Assembly (NCBI GenBank): GCA_017311185.1
Contig: JAESUZ010000982.1
Coordinates: 496,001 to 560,000 of the forward strand
Reading direction: 5' to 3'
Source: Proteles cristata cristata
Taxonomy: Eukaryota > Chordata > Mammalia > Carnivora > Hyaenidae
Length of the DNA stretch: 64,000 nt
Position numbers and translations under genes: made by a program. This document shows, piece by piece, positions 26,330-37,382 of this stretch. Every line of letters begins with the position of its first letter. The first letter of the stretch is position 1. Under the pieces are notes generated by a model, which ran no database searches, was not told the origin of the DNA, and saw only the letters and a list, made by a program, of their open reading frames with translations.

Positions 26330-26810
26330 GTGCTGGAGTCACTTTTTTCTTTCATCTGTATCTTACAGTTTTCAACATACAGGTCTTTCTCATCTTTGGT
26401 TAAATTTATTTCTAGCTATTATTTAATGCAATTGTAAATGAAATTGTTTATTGTTTTTTTTTCATTCTGATAGTTTGTTATTAGTGTATCCTGCAAACTT
26501 ACAGAATTTATTAGTCAAACATTTGCTTAATAGAGTATTTAGGGTTCCCTATATAAGATTTCATGTCATCTGCAAATAGTAATAGTTTTACTTCTACTTT
26601 CTAATTCATTGTCCTTTATTTCCTTATTTATTTATTAGCCTAATTGCTCTGGCTAGGGCTTCCAATACTATGTTGAATAAATGTGGCAAGAGTGGGCATC
26701 CTTATCTTGTTCCTGATCTTAGTGGAAACACTTTCAACTTTCGCTGTAGCTTCTGGCTTGTCATATATGGCCTGTATCATTTTGAGATATGGTTCCTCTA
26801 TACTTGCTTT
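26330..26810 (-). pseudogene. Ancient L1 ORF2 fragment (reverse transcriptase region)
   Basis: Read on the minus strand, the segment gives degraded L1 reverse transcriptase text. The plus strand has atttcatgtcatctgcaaat at 26559, the reverse complement of the region encoding the catalytic FADD box. It is followed by the usual downstream words gccttccaatactatgttga and cctgatcttagtgg, as in the younger L1 at 32160-32320. Many stops and frame changes make it non-functional. The 5' side (right) appears to join directly to the non-coding block at 26811-28090. Confidence 0.75.
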
Positions 26811-28090
26811 GTTGGCGCCCACAGCCTGTGTTCCCTGAGAGCAGTCCATAGGCCAATAATTGAGGGCCACACCTGAAGCCCTCCCCTCAAGTCATAGCTC
26901 ACGAAAAAGTAGAGTCCTCCTTTACAGAAAGACTATAGAGTGTGCCTCAGTCTACCATTTGTGCAGTACACTAGGGGTGGTAGCTTGCCAAAAAACCTCT
27001 TTCTGATTGCCAAAGTCCTATGGACCCAATAATGAAACCCACAGCCACTAGAGCCAGGCAGTCAAAGGCTATACCCTGGATAGTAGCCCCCCCAAAATGC
27101 ACACCCCAAACATGAAACGCAGAGCCTCTTTCATAGAAAGTCCTATTCTGTTGTCTCTTGCTGTGCCTTGGGGGTGGTGGCTGTTATAAACCCTTCCTAC
27201 ATTGGTTATAGTCCAGTGGGAACCACAAGTATTAAGTCCCACTGGCTACCAGAACCAGACAATGTAGAGATGTGCACAATATAGTTGTATCATACAGAGG
27301 TATAAATTTCTTTCTGCATGGTACCAATTATTATAGTCCCACGGGAACAGAAATGCAAGCTTCCTCAGACTCCAGAGCCAGGCAAGTAAGAAGTGTCCCT
27401 TAAGGATAACCACAGAGATCAGGGATCCAGATGCCTGTGAAAGCTCCCTTCTGGGAAATATTAGTGCTCTCCTCAGCCAATGGAGGGAGTGTGAAGATGG
27501 CACCCACCAGTCTCCATCCAGGAGAGTATTCCCACAAACTCCTAGACGTGTGTGTTAAATCAGATGCCTGCCCCTCAGGCCTATACTTTAATAAAGCAGG
27601 TAAGCCTTTTTCACTTTAAGTCCGGTCACCAGTGGCTGCCTCTGAACTAGGATTTATGGCAGGTGAATTCGAAATCTTTAAGCTCCCTTTCAAATTGCTG
27701 CCATCTTGTGGGTCTCAGGATGTGGACCCCATTGGTTCTCAAAGTTAGTTATTTTGGAGGGACTCATCTCTCAAGTGCATGTTTTAAAAATTGGGGTACT
27801 GGATGTGAGGTTCAAATTCTTTAATCCTCAGGGAGAAGCTCTGGGTTTTGAGTTTCTTCCTGGTTTGGGGTCACTGCACCCGGGGTAGGATTCATTGTGT
27901 CCCAACCTCTCTTATCCTCCTTGATGTGGATTTCTTCAGTTTGCAAGATGTGTAGCGGTCACTTAACCAACCTTTAGGTTTGTTGTTTTATTAAAGAGGA
28001 AATTGTTACATACATAGCTGTTGACCTAGTGTGTCCTTGAAAGGAGGTGAGTTCAGGATCTTTCTACTTCACAGTTTTGAACTAAAATTC
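26811..28090 (-). repeat. GC-richer block, probably ancient L1 5' UTR
   Basis: This stretch is visibly richer in C and G than its surroundings and has no sustained coding frame. It contains ggcgcccacagcctgtgt, attgccaaagtcctatgg, gtgggaaccacaagtatta and gaggtgagttcaggatct. I recall such text from long 5' UTR regions of old mammalian L1 elements. Placed beside a minus-strand RT fragment, it would be the promoter end of the same element after loss of ORF1 and the endonuclease part. An ancient LTR or another old repeat is the alternative. Confidence 0.45.
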
Positions 28091-28533
28091 TCAAGGAACT
28101 TCCTTCTGAATTGGATATGGAGAGATGTAAATAAGAACAGTTAATAACTGTACAAAGAATCTTTTATAAGTAAAAAGCTAATTTAGTCTCCAGCATATAT
28201 AACTCCTTTCTTCTTTTTGTGCACTTGGTTTATCAGTGATTTGATAGATCTTTTCCTTCTTTCTCTTCCCCCAAATTTCTTGCCTCCCCCTATTTAGCCA
28301 TATTATTTAAATAAAAAAAAAAACCCTCATTATTCAGACATTTTTTCTTGTGGTTTATTTCTTATTTTTTCTTCTTATTCTCATTTTACTTCATTACTAT
28401 AATCCATCTCATATTACATGATTCAGGTCAGATCACTTGTTCTACTTCATCTAGATCACATAGCATTTCCATGATAACAATGGAATTTTCTTTAATAAAA
28501 ATCCATATTCTCAATAAAACAATGTTTATCTAT
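28091..28533. other. Unique intron
   Basis: T- and C-rich low-complexity pieces near 28200-28390; no repeat family or coding signal recognised. Confidence 0.45.
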
Positions 28534-28757
28534 TTTTTAAAATTTTTTAATGTTTTATTTATTTCTGAGAGAGAAAGAGAGAGACAGCGTGAGCAGGGGA
28601 GGGTCAGAGAGAGAGGGAGACACAGAATCTGAAGCAGGCTCCAGGCTCTGAGCTAGCTGTCAGCACAGAGCCTGACATGGGGCTTAAACCCACAAACCAT
28701 GAGATCATGACCTGAGCAGAAGTCAGACGCTTAACCACTGAGCCACCAAGGAGCCTC
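28534..28757 (-). mobile_element. Felid CAN-SINE with 18-bp TSD
   Basis: All parts are present in reverse order: tail complement ttttttaatgttttattt, GA-rich body, gctctgagctagctgtcagc, ggggcttaaacccacaaac and head complement ctgagccaccaaggagcc. It is flanked by aaaacaatgtttatctat (28516-28533) and aaaacagtgtttttctat (28758-28775). Confidence 0.93.
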
Positions 28758-28775
28758 AAAACAGTGTTTTTCTAT

Positions 28776-29344
28776 GGAAGTTATACAATACTAAGTCTGA
28801 GTAACTATCCAAATGTAGCATGGGGAAATATGACAAATCTGACATTGCATTTTGCCTTTATGTTATGTTATTTTTATCATTTATGGTGACACTAAAAGAT
28901 ATTCCTAGTCATCCATTTTATAATTTGATATTTCAGAAACTTGTCATTTAATAATATGTGGCATAAAATACATGAAATAATCTTATATGTATAGATTTGG
29001 AATTAGTACACATAAAATATTTTCACATTGCACAAGCCAAAATACTTGCCTTAACTATAAATAGTTTTATTCATCAAAAATTATTTTCTAGTTGCAATAT
29101 TTTAAAGTATTTCAAAATATGTACTTTTAAACTGAATTTCAGTGAAAGATTACCACAATTTAAATTATTTATGCCCTCTAAGTATTCCTTGCCTCACCGT
29201 TTCTTTCTAATGTTTTTATCATAATATTGCAATAACAGCTTGTACTTTTCCTCTCTAGTAATAAGGAGTCCATGAAAATAAAGTAGATAAAGTATAAAGT
29301 GCTAAGTTCCTCAGAAAGTATGCATAGTGTAAGTCTTGTCATTT
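28776..29344. other. Unique AT-rich intron
   Basis: Nothing recognised beyond an incidental open frame at 28997-29224. Confidence 0.45.
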
Positions 29345-29365
29345 GTGTTATTTATTTATTTATAT

Positions 29366-29396
<31 letters not shown>

Positions 29397-29613
29397 TTTT
29401 GGGGTGTATTTATTTGTTTTGAGAGAGAGAGAGAGAGAGAGAGAGACATGCACAAGTAGGGGACGGGCAGAGAGAGAAGAAGAGAGAATCCTAATTAGGA
29501 TCAGCACTATTACTGTGGAGACCAATGCAGTGCTCGAACTTATGAACTGTGAGATCATGACCTAAGCCGAAATAAAGAATCAGATGCTTAACCAACCAAG
29601 CCTCCTAGCACCC
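29345..29613 (-). mobile_element. Felid CAN-SINE with expanded (TTTA)n tail
   Basis: The plus strand begins with about 50 bp of ttta/tta units (29348-29399), the complement of an expanded A-rich tail. A ga run (29422-29445), the body, gtgctcgaacttatgaac and a mutated head complement (aagcctcctagcacccc) follow. Confidence 0.9.
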
Positions 29614-29728
29614 CTATTTTCTCTTTAGAATGCCTATCCATGTTGAATATGTTCATAAACCACATTTTTCTAAATATCCTATTAGCTTGGATAACACAAT
29701 TGGAATAACTTTCAAAAACCTGGCCCCA

Positions 29729-29945
29729 GGGGCGCCTGGGTGACTCAGTCGGTTGAACATCAGACTTCGGCTCATGTCATGATCTCACGGTTCGTGGGTT
29801 CGAGCCCTACGTCGGGCTCTGTGCTAATAGCTAGCTCAGAGCCAGGAGCCTGCTTCGGATTCTGTGTCTCCCTCTCTCTCAGACCCTCCCGTGCTCACAC
29901 TGCCTCTCTCTCTCTCAGAAATAAATAAAACATTAAAAAAAACTT
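29729..29945 (+). mobile_element. Felid CAN-SINE, well preserved
   Basis: It has head ggggcgcctgggtgactcag, B box gggttcgagccc, ctacgtcgggctctgtgct, a CT-rich body and aataaataaaacattaaaaa. Approximate TSD: caaaaacctggcccca (29713-29728) and aaaaaatctggctcca (29949-29964). Confidence 0.95.
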
Positions 29946-30004
29946 TTTAAAAAATCTGGCTCCACTATTTTTCTATATATGTGTACAACTTAAAATACAT
30001 TATT

Positions 30005-30020
30005 TTAAGGGGCTAGTTTT
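30005..30020. repeat. TSD of the full-length L1, left copy
   Basis: ttaaggggctagtttt, identical to 37394-37409. Confidence 0.95.
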
Positions 30021-31024
30021 TTTTTTTTTTTTACAAATAGTTTATTGTCAAATTAGTTTCCACATAACACTCAGTGCTCATCCCCTTAAGTGTCCACCTC
30101 CATGCCCATCCCCCCTCCCCCCCACATCCATCAGTCCTCAGTTTTTGTCAGCATTCAAGAGTCTCTCATGGTTTTGCCTCTCTCCCTTTCCCCCACCATT
30201 TCCCCCCTTCTTCTCCCCATTGTTCCTCCGTCAAGTTCCTTCTAATCCTCCTATATGTGCAAACATATGGTATTTGTCCTTCTCTGCCTGACTTATTTCG
30301 CTCAGCATAACACCCTCAAGGTCCATCCACGTTGCTACACATGGCCAGATTTCATTCTTTCTCATTGCCATGTAGTATTCCATGGTATAGATAAACCACA
30401 TCTTCTTGATCCATTCATCTGTTGATGGACACTTAGGCTCTTTCCATGTTGTAGCTATTGTGGAGAGTGCTGCTATGAACATTGGGGTACATGTGCTCCT
30501 ATGCATCAGCATTTCTGTATCCCTTGGGTAAATTCCTAGCAGTGCTATTGCTGGGTCATAGGGGAGTTCTATTGTTAGTTTCCTGAGGAACCTCCACACT
30601 GTTTTCCAGAGGGGCTGTACCAGTTGACATTCCCACCAACAGTGTAGGAGGGTGCCCGTTTCTCCACATCCTCGCCAGCATCTAGAGTTCTCTGATTGCT
30701 CATTTTAGCCACTCTGACTGGCGTGAGGTGGTATCTCAGTGTGGTTTTGATTTGTATTTCCCTGATGAGGAGGGATGCTGAGCATCGTTTCATGTGTCTG
30801 TTGGCCATCTGGATGTCCTCTTTGGAGAAGTGTCTGTTCATATCTTCTGCCCATTTCTTCACTGGGTTGTTTGTTTTTCAGGCGTGTAGTTTGGTGAGTT
30901 CCTTATAGATTCTGGATATTAACCCTTTATCTGATATGTCATTTGCAACTATCTTTTCCCATTCCGTTGGTTGCCTACTAATTTTTTGGATTGTTTCCTT
31001 GGCTGTGCAGAAGCTTTTAATCTT

Positions 31025-31215
31025 TTTTTTTTTTTTTTTTTTACAAATAGTTTATTGTCAAATTAGTTTCCACATAACACTCAGTGCTCATCCCCACAAG
31101 TGTCCTCCTCCATGCCCATCCCCCTCCCCCCACATCCATCAGTCCTCAGTTTTTGTCAGCATTCAAGAATCTCTCATGGTTTGCCTCTCTCCCTTTCCAC
31201 CACCATTTCCGCCCC
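31025..31215 (-). mobile_element. 5'-truncated L1 3' end nested in L1 ORF2
   Basis: About 190 bp of L1 3' UTR, closely similar to the host element's own 3' end at 30021-30210, with its own poly(A) tail (T run 31023-31042). It is flanked by identical 16-bp repeats agaagcttttaatctt at 31009-31024 and 31216-31231. It has the same family and orientation as the host L1. It ends the RT-side open frame: the last 16 or so residues of the frame ending at 31163 come from this insert. Confidence 0.95.
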
Positions 31216-33875
31216 AGAAGCTTTTAATCTTGATGAGGTCCCAATCATTTATTTTTGCTCTTGAATCCCTTGCTTTTGGGGATGTGTCAAGTAAGAAGTT
31301 GCTGCGGTGGAGGTCAAGGAAGTTGTTTCCTGCTTTCTCCTCTAGGGCGTTGATAGTTTCCTGTCTCACATTCAGGTCCTTTATCCATTTTGAGTTTATT
31401 TTTGTGCATGGTGTGAGAAAATGATCTAGTTTCATTCTTCTGCATGTTGCTGTCCAGTTCTCCCAACACCATCTGTTAAAAAGGCTGTCTTTTTTCCGTT
31501 GGATATTCTTTCCTGCTTTGTCAAAGATCAGTTGGCTGTATACTTTTGGGTCCGCTTCTGAGTTCTCAATTCTGTTCCATTGGTCTATGTGTCTGTTTTT
31601 GTGCCAATACCATACTGTCTTGATGATGACAGCTTTGTAGTAGAGGCTAAAGTCTGGGATGGTGATCCCTCCCGTTTCTGTTTTATTTTCCAGTATTACT
31701 TTGGCTATTCGGGGTCTTTTGTGGTTCCATACAAATTCTTGGATAGTTTGTTCTAGTTTTGAGAAGTATGCTGTTGCAATTTTGATTGGAATTGCATTGA
31801 ATGTGTAGAGTGCTTTAGGTAGTAATGACATCTTAACTATATTTATTCTTCCTATCCATGAGCATGGAATGTTTTTCCATTTCTTTGTGTCTTCTTCAAT
31901 TTCCTTCATAAGTTTTCTATAGTTTTCCTCATACAGATCTCTTGTATCCTTGGTTAGGTTTATTCCGAGGTATTTTATGGTTTTTTGTGCAATTGTGAAT
32001 GGGATCCGTTTCTTGATTTCTCTTTCTGTTGCTTCATTGTTGGTGTATAAAAATGCAACCGATTTCTGTACATTGATTTTGTACCCTGCAACTTGGCTGA
32101 ATTCTTGAATCAGTTCTAGTAGGCTTCTGGTGGAGTCTGTCGGGTTTTCGATGCAGAGTATCACGTCATCTGCGAAAAGTGAAATTTTGACTTCCTCTTT
32201 GCCAATTCTGATGCCTTTGATATCCTTTTGGTGTCTGGTGGCTGATGCTAGGACTTCCAGCACTATGTTAAACAACAGTGGTGAGAGTGAATATCCCTGT
32301 CGTGTTCCTGATCTCAGGGGGAAAGCTCTGAGATTTTCCCCATTGAGGATGATGTTAGCTGAAGGCTTCTCATAGATGGCTTTGATGATGTTTAAGTAGG
32401 TTCCTTCTATCCCAACTTTCTCTAGAGTCTTTATTAAGAAGGGATGCTGTATTTTGTCAAATGCTTTTTCTGCATCTATTGACAGGATCATATGGTTTTA
32501 TCTTTTCTTTTATTGATATGATGTATCACATTGATTGATTTGCGAATGTTGAACCAGCCCTGTAACCCAGGAATGAATCCCACTTGATCTTGGTGGATGA
32601 TTCTTTTTATATGCTGCTGGATTCGATTTGCAAGGATCTTGTTGAGAATTTTTGCATCCGTATTCATCAAGGATATTGGCCTGTAGTTCTCTTTTTTTGC
32701 TAGATCTCTGTCTGGCTTGGGAATCAGAGTGATGCTGGCTTCATAAAATGAGTCCGGGAGTTTTCCTTCGATTTCTATTTTTTGGAATAGCTTGAGAAGA
32801 ATTGGGATTAATCCTGTTTTAAATGTCTGGTAGAATTCCCCAGGGAAGCCATCAGGTCCAGAGCTCTTATTTGTTGGGAGATTTTTGATCACTGATTCGA
32901 TTTCTTCACTCGTTATGGGTCTGTTCAGGTTTTCTATTTCTTCCCGTGTGAATTTTGGTAGTGAGTGTGTGTTTAGGAATTTGTCCATTTTTTCTAAGTT
33001 GTCCAATTTGTTGGCATATAATTTTTCATAGTATTCCCTGATAATTGCTTGTATTTCTCAGGGGTTGGTTGTAATAAGTCCCTTTTCATTCATAATTTTG
33101 TCTATTTGGGTGCTCTCTCTTTTCTTTTGGATAAGTCTGGCTAGAGGTTTGTCAATTTTGTTTACTTTTTCAAAAGACCAACTCTTGGTTTCATTGATCT
33201 GTTCAATTGTTTCTTTGGTCTCTATGTTGTTTATTTCTGCTCTAATTTTTACTATTTCTCTTCTTCTACTGGGTTTAGGGCGTTCTTGTTGCTCTGCCTC
33301 TAGTTCCTTTAGGTGAGCTGTTAGATTTTGGACTTGCGCTTTTTCTAATCTCTTGAAATAGGCCTGGAGAGCAATGTACTTTCCTCTTAGGACTGCCTTT
33401 GCCGCATCCCATAGATTTTGAATTGTTGTGTTTTCATTTTCATTTGTTTCCATATATTTTTAAATTTCATCTCTAGTTGCCTGATTGGCCCATTCATTCT
33501 TTAGAAGGGTGTTCTTTAACCTCCATGTTTTTGGAAGTTTTCCAGACTTCTTCCTGTAATTGATTTCAAGTTTCGAAGCATTATGATCTGACAGTGTGCA
33601 TGGTATGCTCTCTATTCTTTTATATTTATTGAGGGCTGCTTTAATTCCCAGTATGTGATCTATCTTGGAGAATGTGCCATGTGCACTTGAGAAGAAAGTA
33701 AATTCCCTGGCCTCAGGATGTAAAGTTCTAAATATATACGTCAGGTCCATCTGGTCCAATGTGTCTTTCAAGTCCATTATTTCTTTAGTGATTTTCTGTC
33801 TGGTTGACCTATCCATTGCTGTAAGCGGAGTATTAAAGTCCCCTGCTATTAGCACATTCCTATCTATAAGCTTCT

Positions 33876-33933
33876 GTTTGTGATTAGTTGTGTTAGATAT
33901 TTAGGTTTGTGATTAGTTGTTTTAGATATTTAG
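33876..33933. repeat. 29-bp tandem duplication in L1 ORF2
   Basis: gtttgtgattagttgtgtta and nine more bases at 33876-33904 repeat at 33905-33933 with one substitution. Because 29 is not a multiple of three, it shifts the endonuclease frame. Confidence 0.93.
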
Positions 33934-34359
33934 GTGCTCTCATATTCAGTGCGTAGACATTTGTGATTGTTAGTTCTTCCTGATGGATGGACCCTGTAAT
34001 TATTATGTAGTGCCCTTCTTCATCTCTTGTGATTGTCTTTAATTTAAAGTCCTGTTTGTCTGATATAATTATCGCTACTCTGGCTTTCTTTGATTTCCTG
34101 TAGCATGATATATATTTCTCCATCCCCTTACTTTTAATCTGAAGGTATCTTCCCGTCTAAAATGAGTTTCTTGTAGACAGCATATAGATGGATTTGTTTT
34201 TTAATCCATTCTGCTACCCTATGTCTTTTGATTGGAGCATTCAGCCCATTTACATTCAGTGTTATTATTGAAATATGTGGATTTAGAGTCTTTGTATCTT
34301 TTGTAGGGTTCATGTTTGTGGTGGTGTCTCTGGAATCTTTGTTCCTTGCAACCTTTCCT

Positions 34360-35255
34360 TCAGAGCGTCCCCCTCAGGATTTCTTGTAGGGCTGGCTTCG
34401 TGGTGACAAATTCTTTCAATTTCTGTTTATTTGGAAAGGTTTTTATCTCTCCTTCTATTTTGAATGACAGGCTTGCTGGATAGAGGATTCTTGGCTGCAT
34501 ATTTTTACTGTTCATCACATTGAAGATCTCCTGCCATTCCTCTCTGGCCTGCCACGTTTCAGTAGATAGGTCTGTCACCACTCTGATAGGTTTCCCTTTG
34601 TATGTTAGGGCCCTTTTCTCCCTAGCTGTTTTCAAAATTCTCTCTTTGTCCTTGTATTTTGCCATTTTTACGATGATATGTCGTGCAGAAGATCGATTCA
34701 AGTTACATCTGAGGGGAGTCCTCTGAGCCTCTTGTATTTCCACATTGACTTCCTTCCCCAGGTCGAGGAAGTTCTCTGCTATAATTTGTTCCAGGACTCC
34801 TTCAGCACCTTTCCCTCTCTTTTCGTCTTCTGGGATTCCTATTATACGGATATTGTTGCGTTTGACCGTATCGCTGAGCTCTCGAATTCTTCTTTCCTGT
34901 TCCTGGATCAGTTTGTCTCTTTTTTTTTGTCAGCTTCTTGTTTTTCTAGAATGGTGTCTTCTAAATCACTTATTCTCCTTTCTGCCTCTTCAAGCCGTGC
35001 ATTGGAGGCCTCTATTTTATTATGGATCTCATTTATCGCATTTTTTAATTCTTCATGCCTATTTTTATTTTCCATTCTGTCTGTAGCCATAGTTTCTTTG
35101 ATGTCCCCTATTTTTTTTTCAAGCCCAGCTATTAATTTTACCATTATTATTCTAAAATCTTGTTCACTTATGGTGCTGATATCTGTTTTGAGCAGTTCAT
35201 TAGCTGTCATTTCTTCTTGGAGTTTCTTTGGAGGAGAGCTCTTTCGTTTCATCAT
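34360..35255 (-). pseudogene. L1 ORF1 (RNA-binding chaperone), one frameshift
   Basis: ORF1p forms trimers that coat L1 RNA. The N-terminal part (34908-35255) opens with MMKRKSSPPKK and holds a heptad-rich coiled coil ending in SNARLEEAERRISDLED. The C-terminal part (34360-34743 and a little upstream) holds the RRM-like and C-terminal domains, with RNLNRSSARH-type and KMAKYKDKERIL text and a closing PALQEILRGTL. The frame changes at a run of nine T (34920-34928, A on the coding strand), as expected from loss of one base in a homopolymer. No other break was seen, so the reading should be confirmed, since homopolymers are common assembly errors. Confidence 0.9.
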
Positions 35256-36053
35256 TTTAGTTAGCTTTCCAGCTCTTGTTGGTTTTAAAGACCTGCTATG
35301 CTCTCTGTTTCTATGAGCGCTGCTGTATCCAAGAAGACTCTTTGACTTTCCAGGGCCTATCCTCTCAGGGAGTGTTTTTTGAATGGTATCCCCTGGTCTT
35401 TCTTGTTGGGACCTTGGTTATTTTATTTTCCTATTCGTAGTGATATTTGGGACTCTCCACCTTGTGTACTGTAGCTTGTTTCTTGAGGTAGCCCTGGAAA
35501 AGAAAACAGACAGACAAACACACAGGGAGCAGGAGCACACTAACGCACAGGCTAATTCAACTAACATGCAAAGCGAGAAGGAAAACGAAAAAGTTAAGAG
35601 AAAAGACAGAGGAGGGAGGGCGAATAATATGGAGTATAAAATACATAAAAGGGTCAAAAAGGGGAAAAGAAAAGGAAAAAAGAAGAAAACCAATGGACCA
35701 AGAATGGTTTAAAGCATATACCTGGATTTCCCAGCTACAGTTAAATAGCCGTGTGTATGCAGTGCTGGTTGAAGAGCACAGAGAAAGAGAGAGAGGGCAG
35801 GGCAGGATGAGGCACAATTTGAAATAGAATGAACAGGCAGAAGGGATAAGAAGCTTTTTTCAAAGAGGTAAAGGGTAGAATATGGTTGGATAGGTGTGAG
35901 ACGGATGCTGGAATTATCCAGAGAAACTATATAGTCTAATTACTCCTGAGAGAAATAGCCGAAAATGTCGTTAAGTGTAGAATTTACATTTACAGAATGG
36001 ACTCGTGAAAGTTTAAGCAAGCTGGCGACCAGAGTTAATCAGGTCAGTCTTCT

Positions 36054-36136
36054 GGGGAAAAAAGAGAGAAAAGAGAAAGAAGAAGAAAAAAAGAAAGAGG
36101 AAAAAGAAGAAAAAAAAGAAAAAAAAAGGAAAAAAA
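36054..36136. repeat. 83-nt uninterrupted homopurine tract in the L1 5' UTR
   Basis: Only A and G occur from 36054 to the C at 36137, and purine richness continues to about 36183. It is flanked by another purine-rich stretch at about 35500-35700. On the L1 coding strand this is homopyrimidine. Confidence 0.9.
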
Positions 36137-36570
36137 CAAAAAAGGAAAAATAAGGAAAAAAGAAAAAAAGAAGGGAGGAGGGCATCTCTCAGGCAGGGAT
36201 GGGCGTGGCGTGATCCGATGCCTCAGGCGGGAGCTCTGCCTTGGCGGTTGTGGGGAGGAGAGTGACGGTGCTCCAGTCCCTTCTTGAAGCAAGTGCTGCT
36301 CCTCGCTTTTTTGGGCGTGTCAACTCCCCGTACCGGGGGCGCAGCTGAAGTTGTTTGCCCTATTCAACCCAGGCCAGTTTTAATCTCCAAATCCCCGTCC
36401 GCAGGCCCCGCTGAAATTGCCTTAGACACAGCTTCCCAGGCAGCTCCCTGGGGCAATTCCAGGCCCCCTGCCAAGCTCTGGGGGCGGAGTCAGAATCGCT
36501 GCTTCCTTCTCTGGGTCGGGCTGGCGAGCATGCGCGGGGGCTTGCCTGCTGGGTGCGCTGAGCCCGAGCC

Positions 36571-36960
36571 CGCTGGAGTGAGGAAAACCGGGTCCCTCTA
36601 TGGCTCATCACCCGAAACATGAACTCACAGGCTAATTTCCCAGTTTTTAGTTCGTTTCCTTCCCTCTTGAGTTCCAGCCAGCCAGGAGCGTGGACGCCCG
36701 GTGTCTGCGCGTCTCCTTCAGGGGTCCCAGCTGCCCTGGAGCTACAATGGCGGCAGGCGCGCCGCCGCTGGAGTGAGGAAAACCGGGTCTCTCTATGGCT
36801 CGTCACCCGAAACACGAACTCACAGGCAAATTTCCCAGTTTTTAGCTCTTTGCCTTCCCTCTCGAGTTCCAGCCAGCCAGGAGCGCGGACGCCCGGTGTC
36901 CGCGCGGCTCTTTCAGGGGCCCCAGCTGCCCTGGAGCTACAATGGCGGCAGGCGCGCCAC
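36571..36960. repeat. Two 195-bp tandem monomers in the L1 5' UTR
   Basis: Unit 1 starts cgctggagtgaggaaaaccg at 36571 and unit 2 starts with the same words at 36766; a partial third start, cgctctgaaatcc, follows at 36961. Each unit ends tacaatggcggcaggcgcgc. The units differ at scattered positions, often at CpG. Tandem promoter monomers are well known in mouse L1; I recognise the arrangement here directly from the sequence. Confidence 0.9.
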
Positions 36961-37373
36961 CGCTCTGAAATCCAACCTCCAGGAGCGGCACAAAGAAGCA
37001 GTTTGTGTGCTCAGCCCCCCCAGGACCAGTTGGCGCGAGGGGACCTGGTGTGCAGGTATTTGGCAAGTATGGTCTTTCTATGCACCGAGCGGAGGTTTTT
37101 CTCCCCCGTGCGGAGGTTTTTCTGTTTCAGACTCTCTCCTTTTCCCCTCTCACTCCCCGTAGAGGGTAGAGGGGGATCGCCTCCCACCCTGGAGTCTCCG
37201 ATCCCGGCCCGATTTTATCTTCCCCGGTTCGCACTCACGTTAGAAGTCTCTCTCAGTGGATTCTGTGTCCTTTTTCTCCCAGTCTCTCAGGTTTTGTAAG
37301 GTTTCCAATGGCTTCAGATCTTTTCTGTGTGATGTAAGGGCGCGAGTGCAAGTACGGAGCTCCTTACTTCTCC

Positions 37374-37382
37374 GCCATCTTG
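37374..37382 (-). promoter_or_regulatory. YY1-type site at the L1 5' end
   Basis: gccatcttg on the plus strand is CAAGATGGC on the L1 strand, starting 12 bases into the element. Human L1 has a YY1 site in the same place that fixes the transcription start. That role here is by analogy. Confidence 0.65.

Larger units (their letters stand above)
30231..34313 (-). pseudogene. L1 ORF2 (endonuclease and reverse transcriptase), disabled
   Basis: The likely start ATG is the complement of 34311-34313, 46 bp beyond the ORF1 stop. An early segment encodes TLNVNGLNAPIKRHR, the start of the apurinic-type endonuclease. Later come VYALN, AGDFN and LSDHN, which are endonuclease motifs. The reverse transcriptase follows, with [13 protein letters not shown] and the catalytic FADD (residues 106-109 of the open stretch ending at 31163). 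Breaks seen: a frame change near 34190, a 29-bp tandem duplication at 33876-33933, in-frame stops at 33460-33462 (TAA) and 33058-33060 (TGA), a frame change near 32488-32491, the nested insertion at 31025-31215, and a frame change near 30575-30600. It therefore encodes no functional enzyme. Confidence 0.92.

Noticed and set aside
31163..32491. 442-codon open frame as a host gene
   Set aside because: It is the reverse transcriptase part of the L1 ORF2, with its last residues coming from the nested L1 insert.
34520..35316. Open frames on the + strand across L1 ORF1 as antisense genes
   Set aside because: They are mirror frames of the ORF1 coding strand, with no independent domain signal.
35383..35712. 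109-codon Lys/Glu-rich frame as a coiled-coil protein
   Set aside because: It is the translation of the purine-rich part of the L1 5' UTR, and composition explains it.
36284..37299. Several long overlapping frames on both strands in GC-rich DNA, as a possible gene or CpG-island exon
   Set aside because: They lie inside the L1 5' UTR, overlap one another in several frames, and repeat with the 195-bp monomers. GC-rich DNA simply has few stops.
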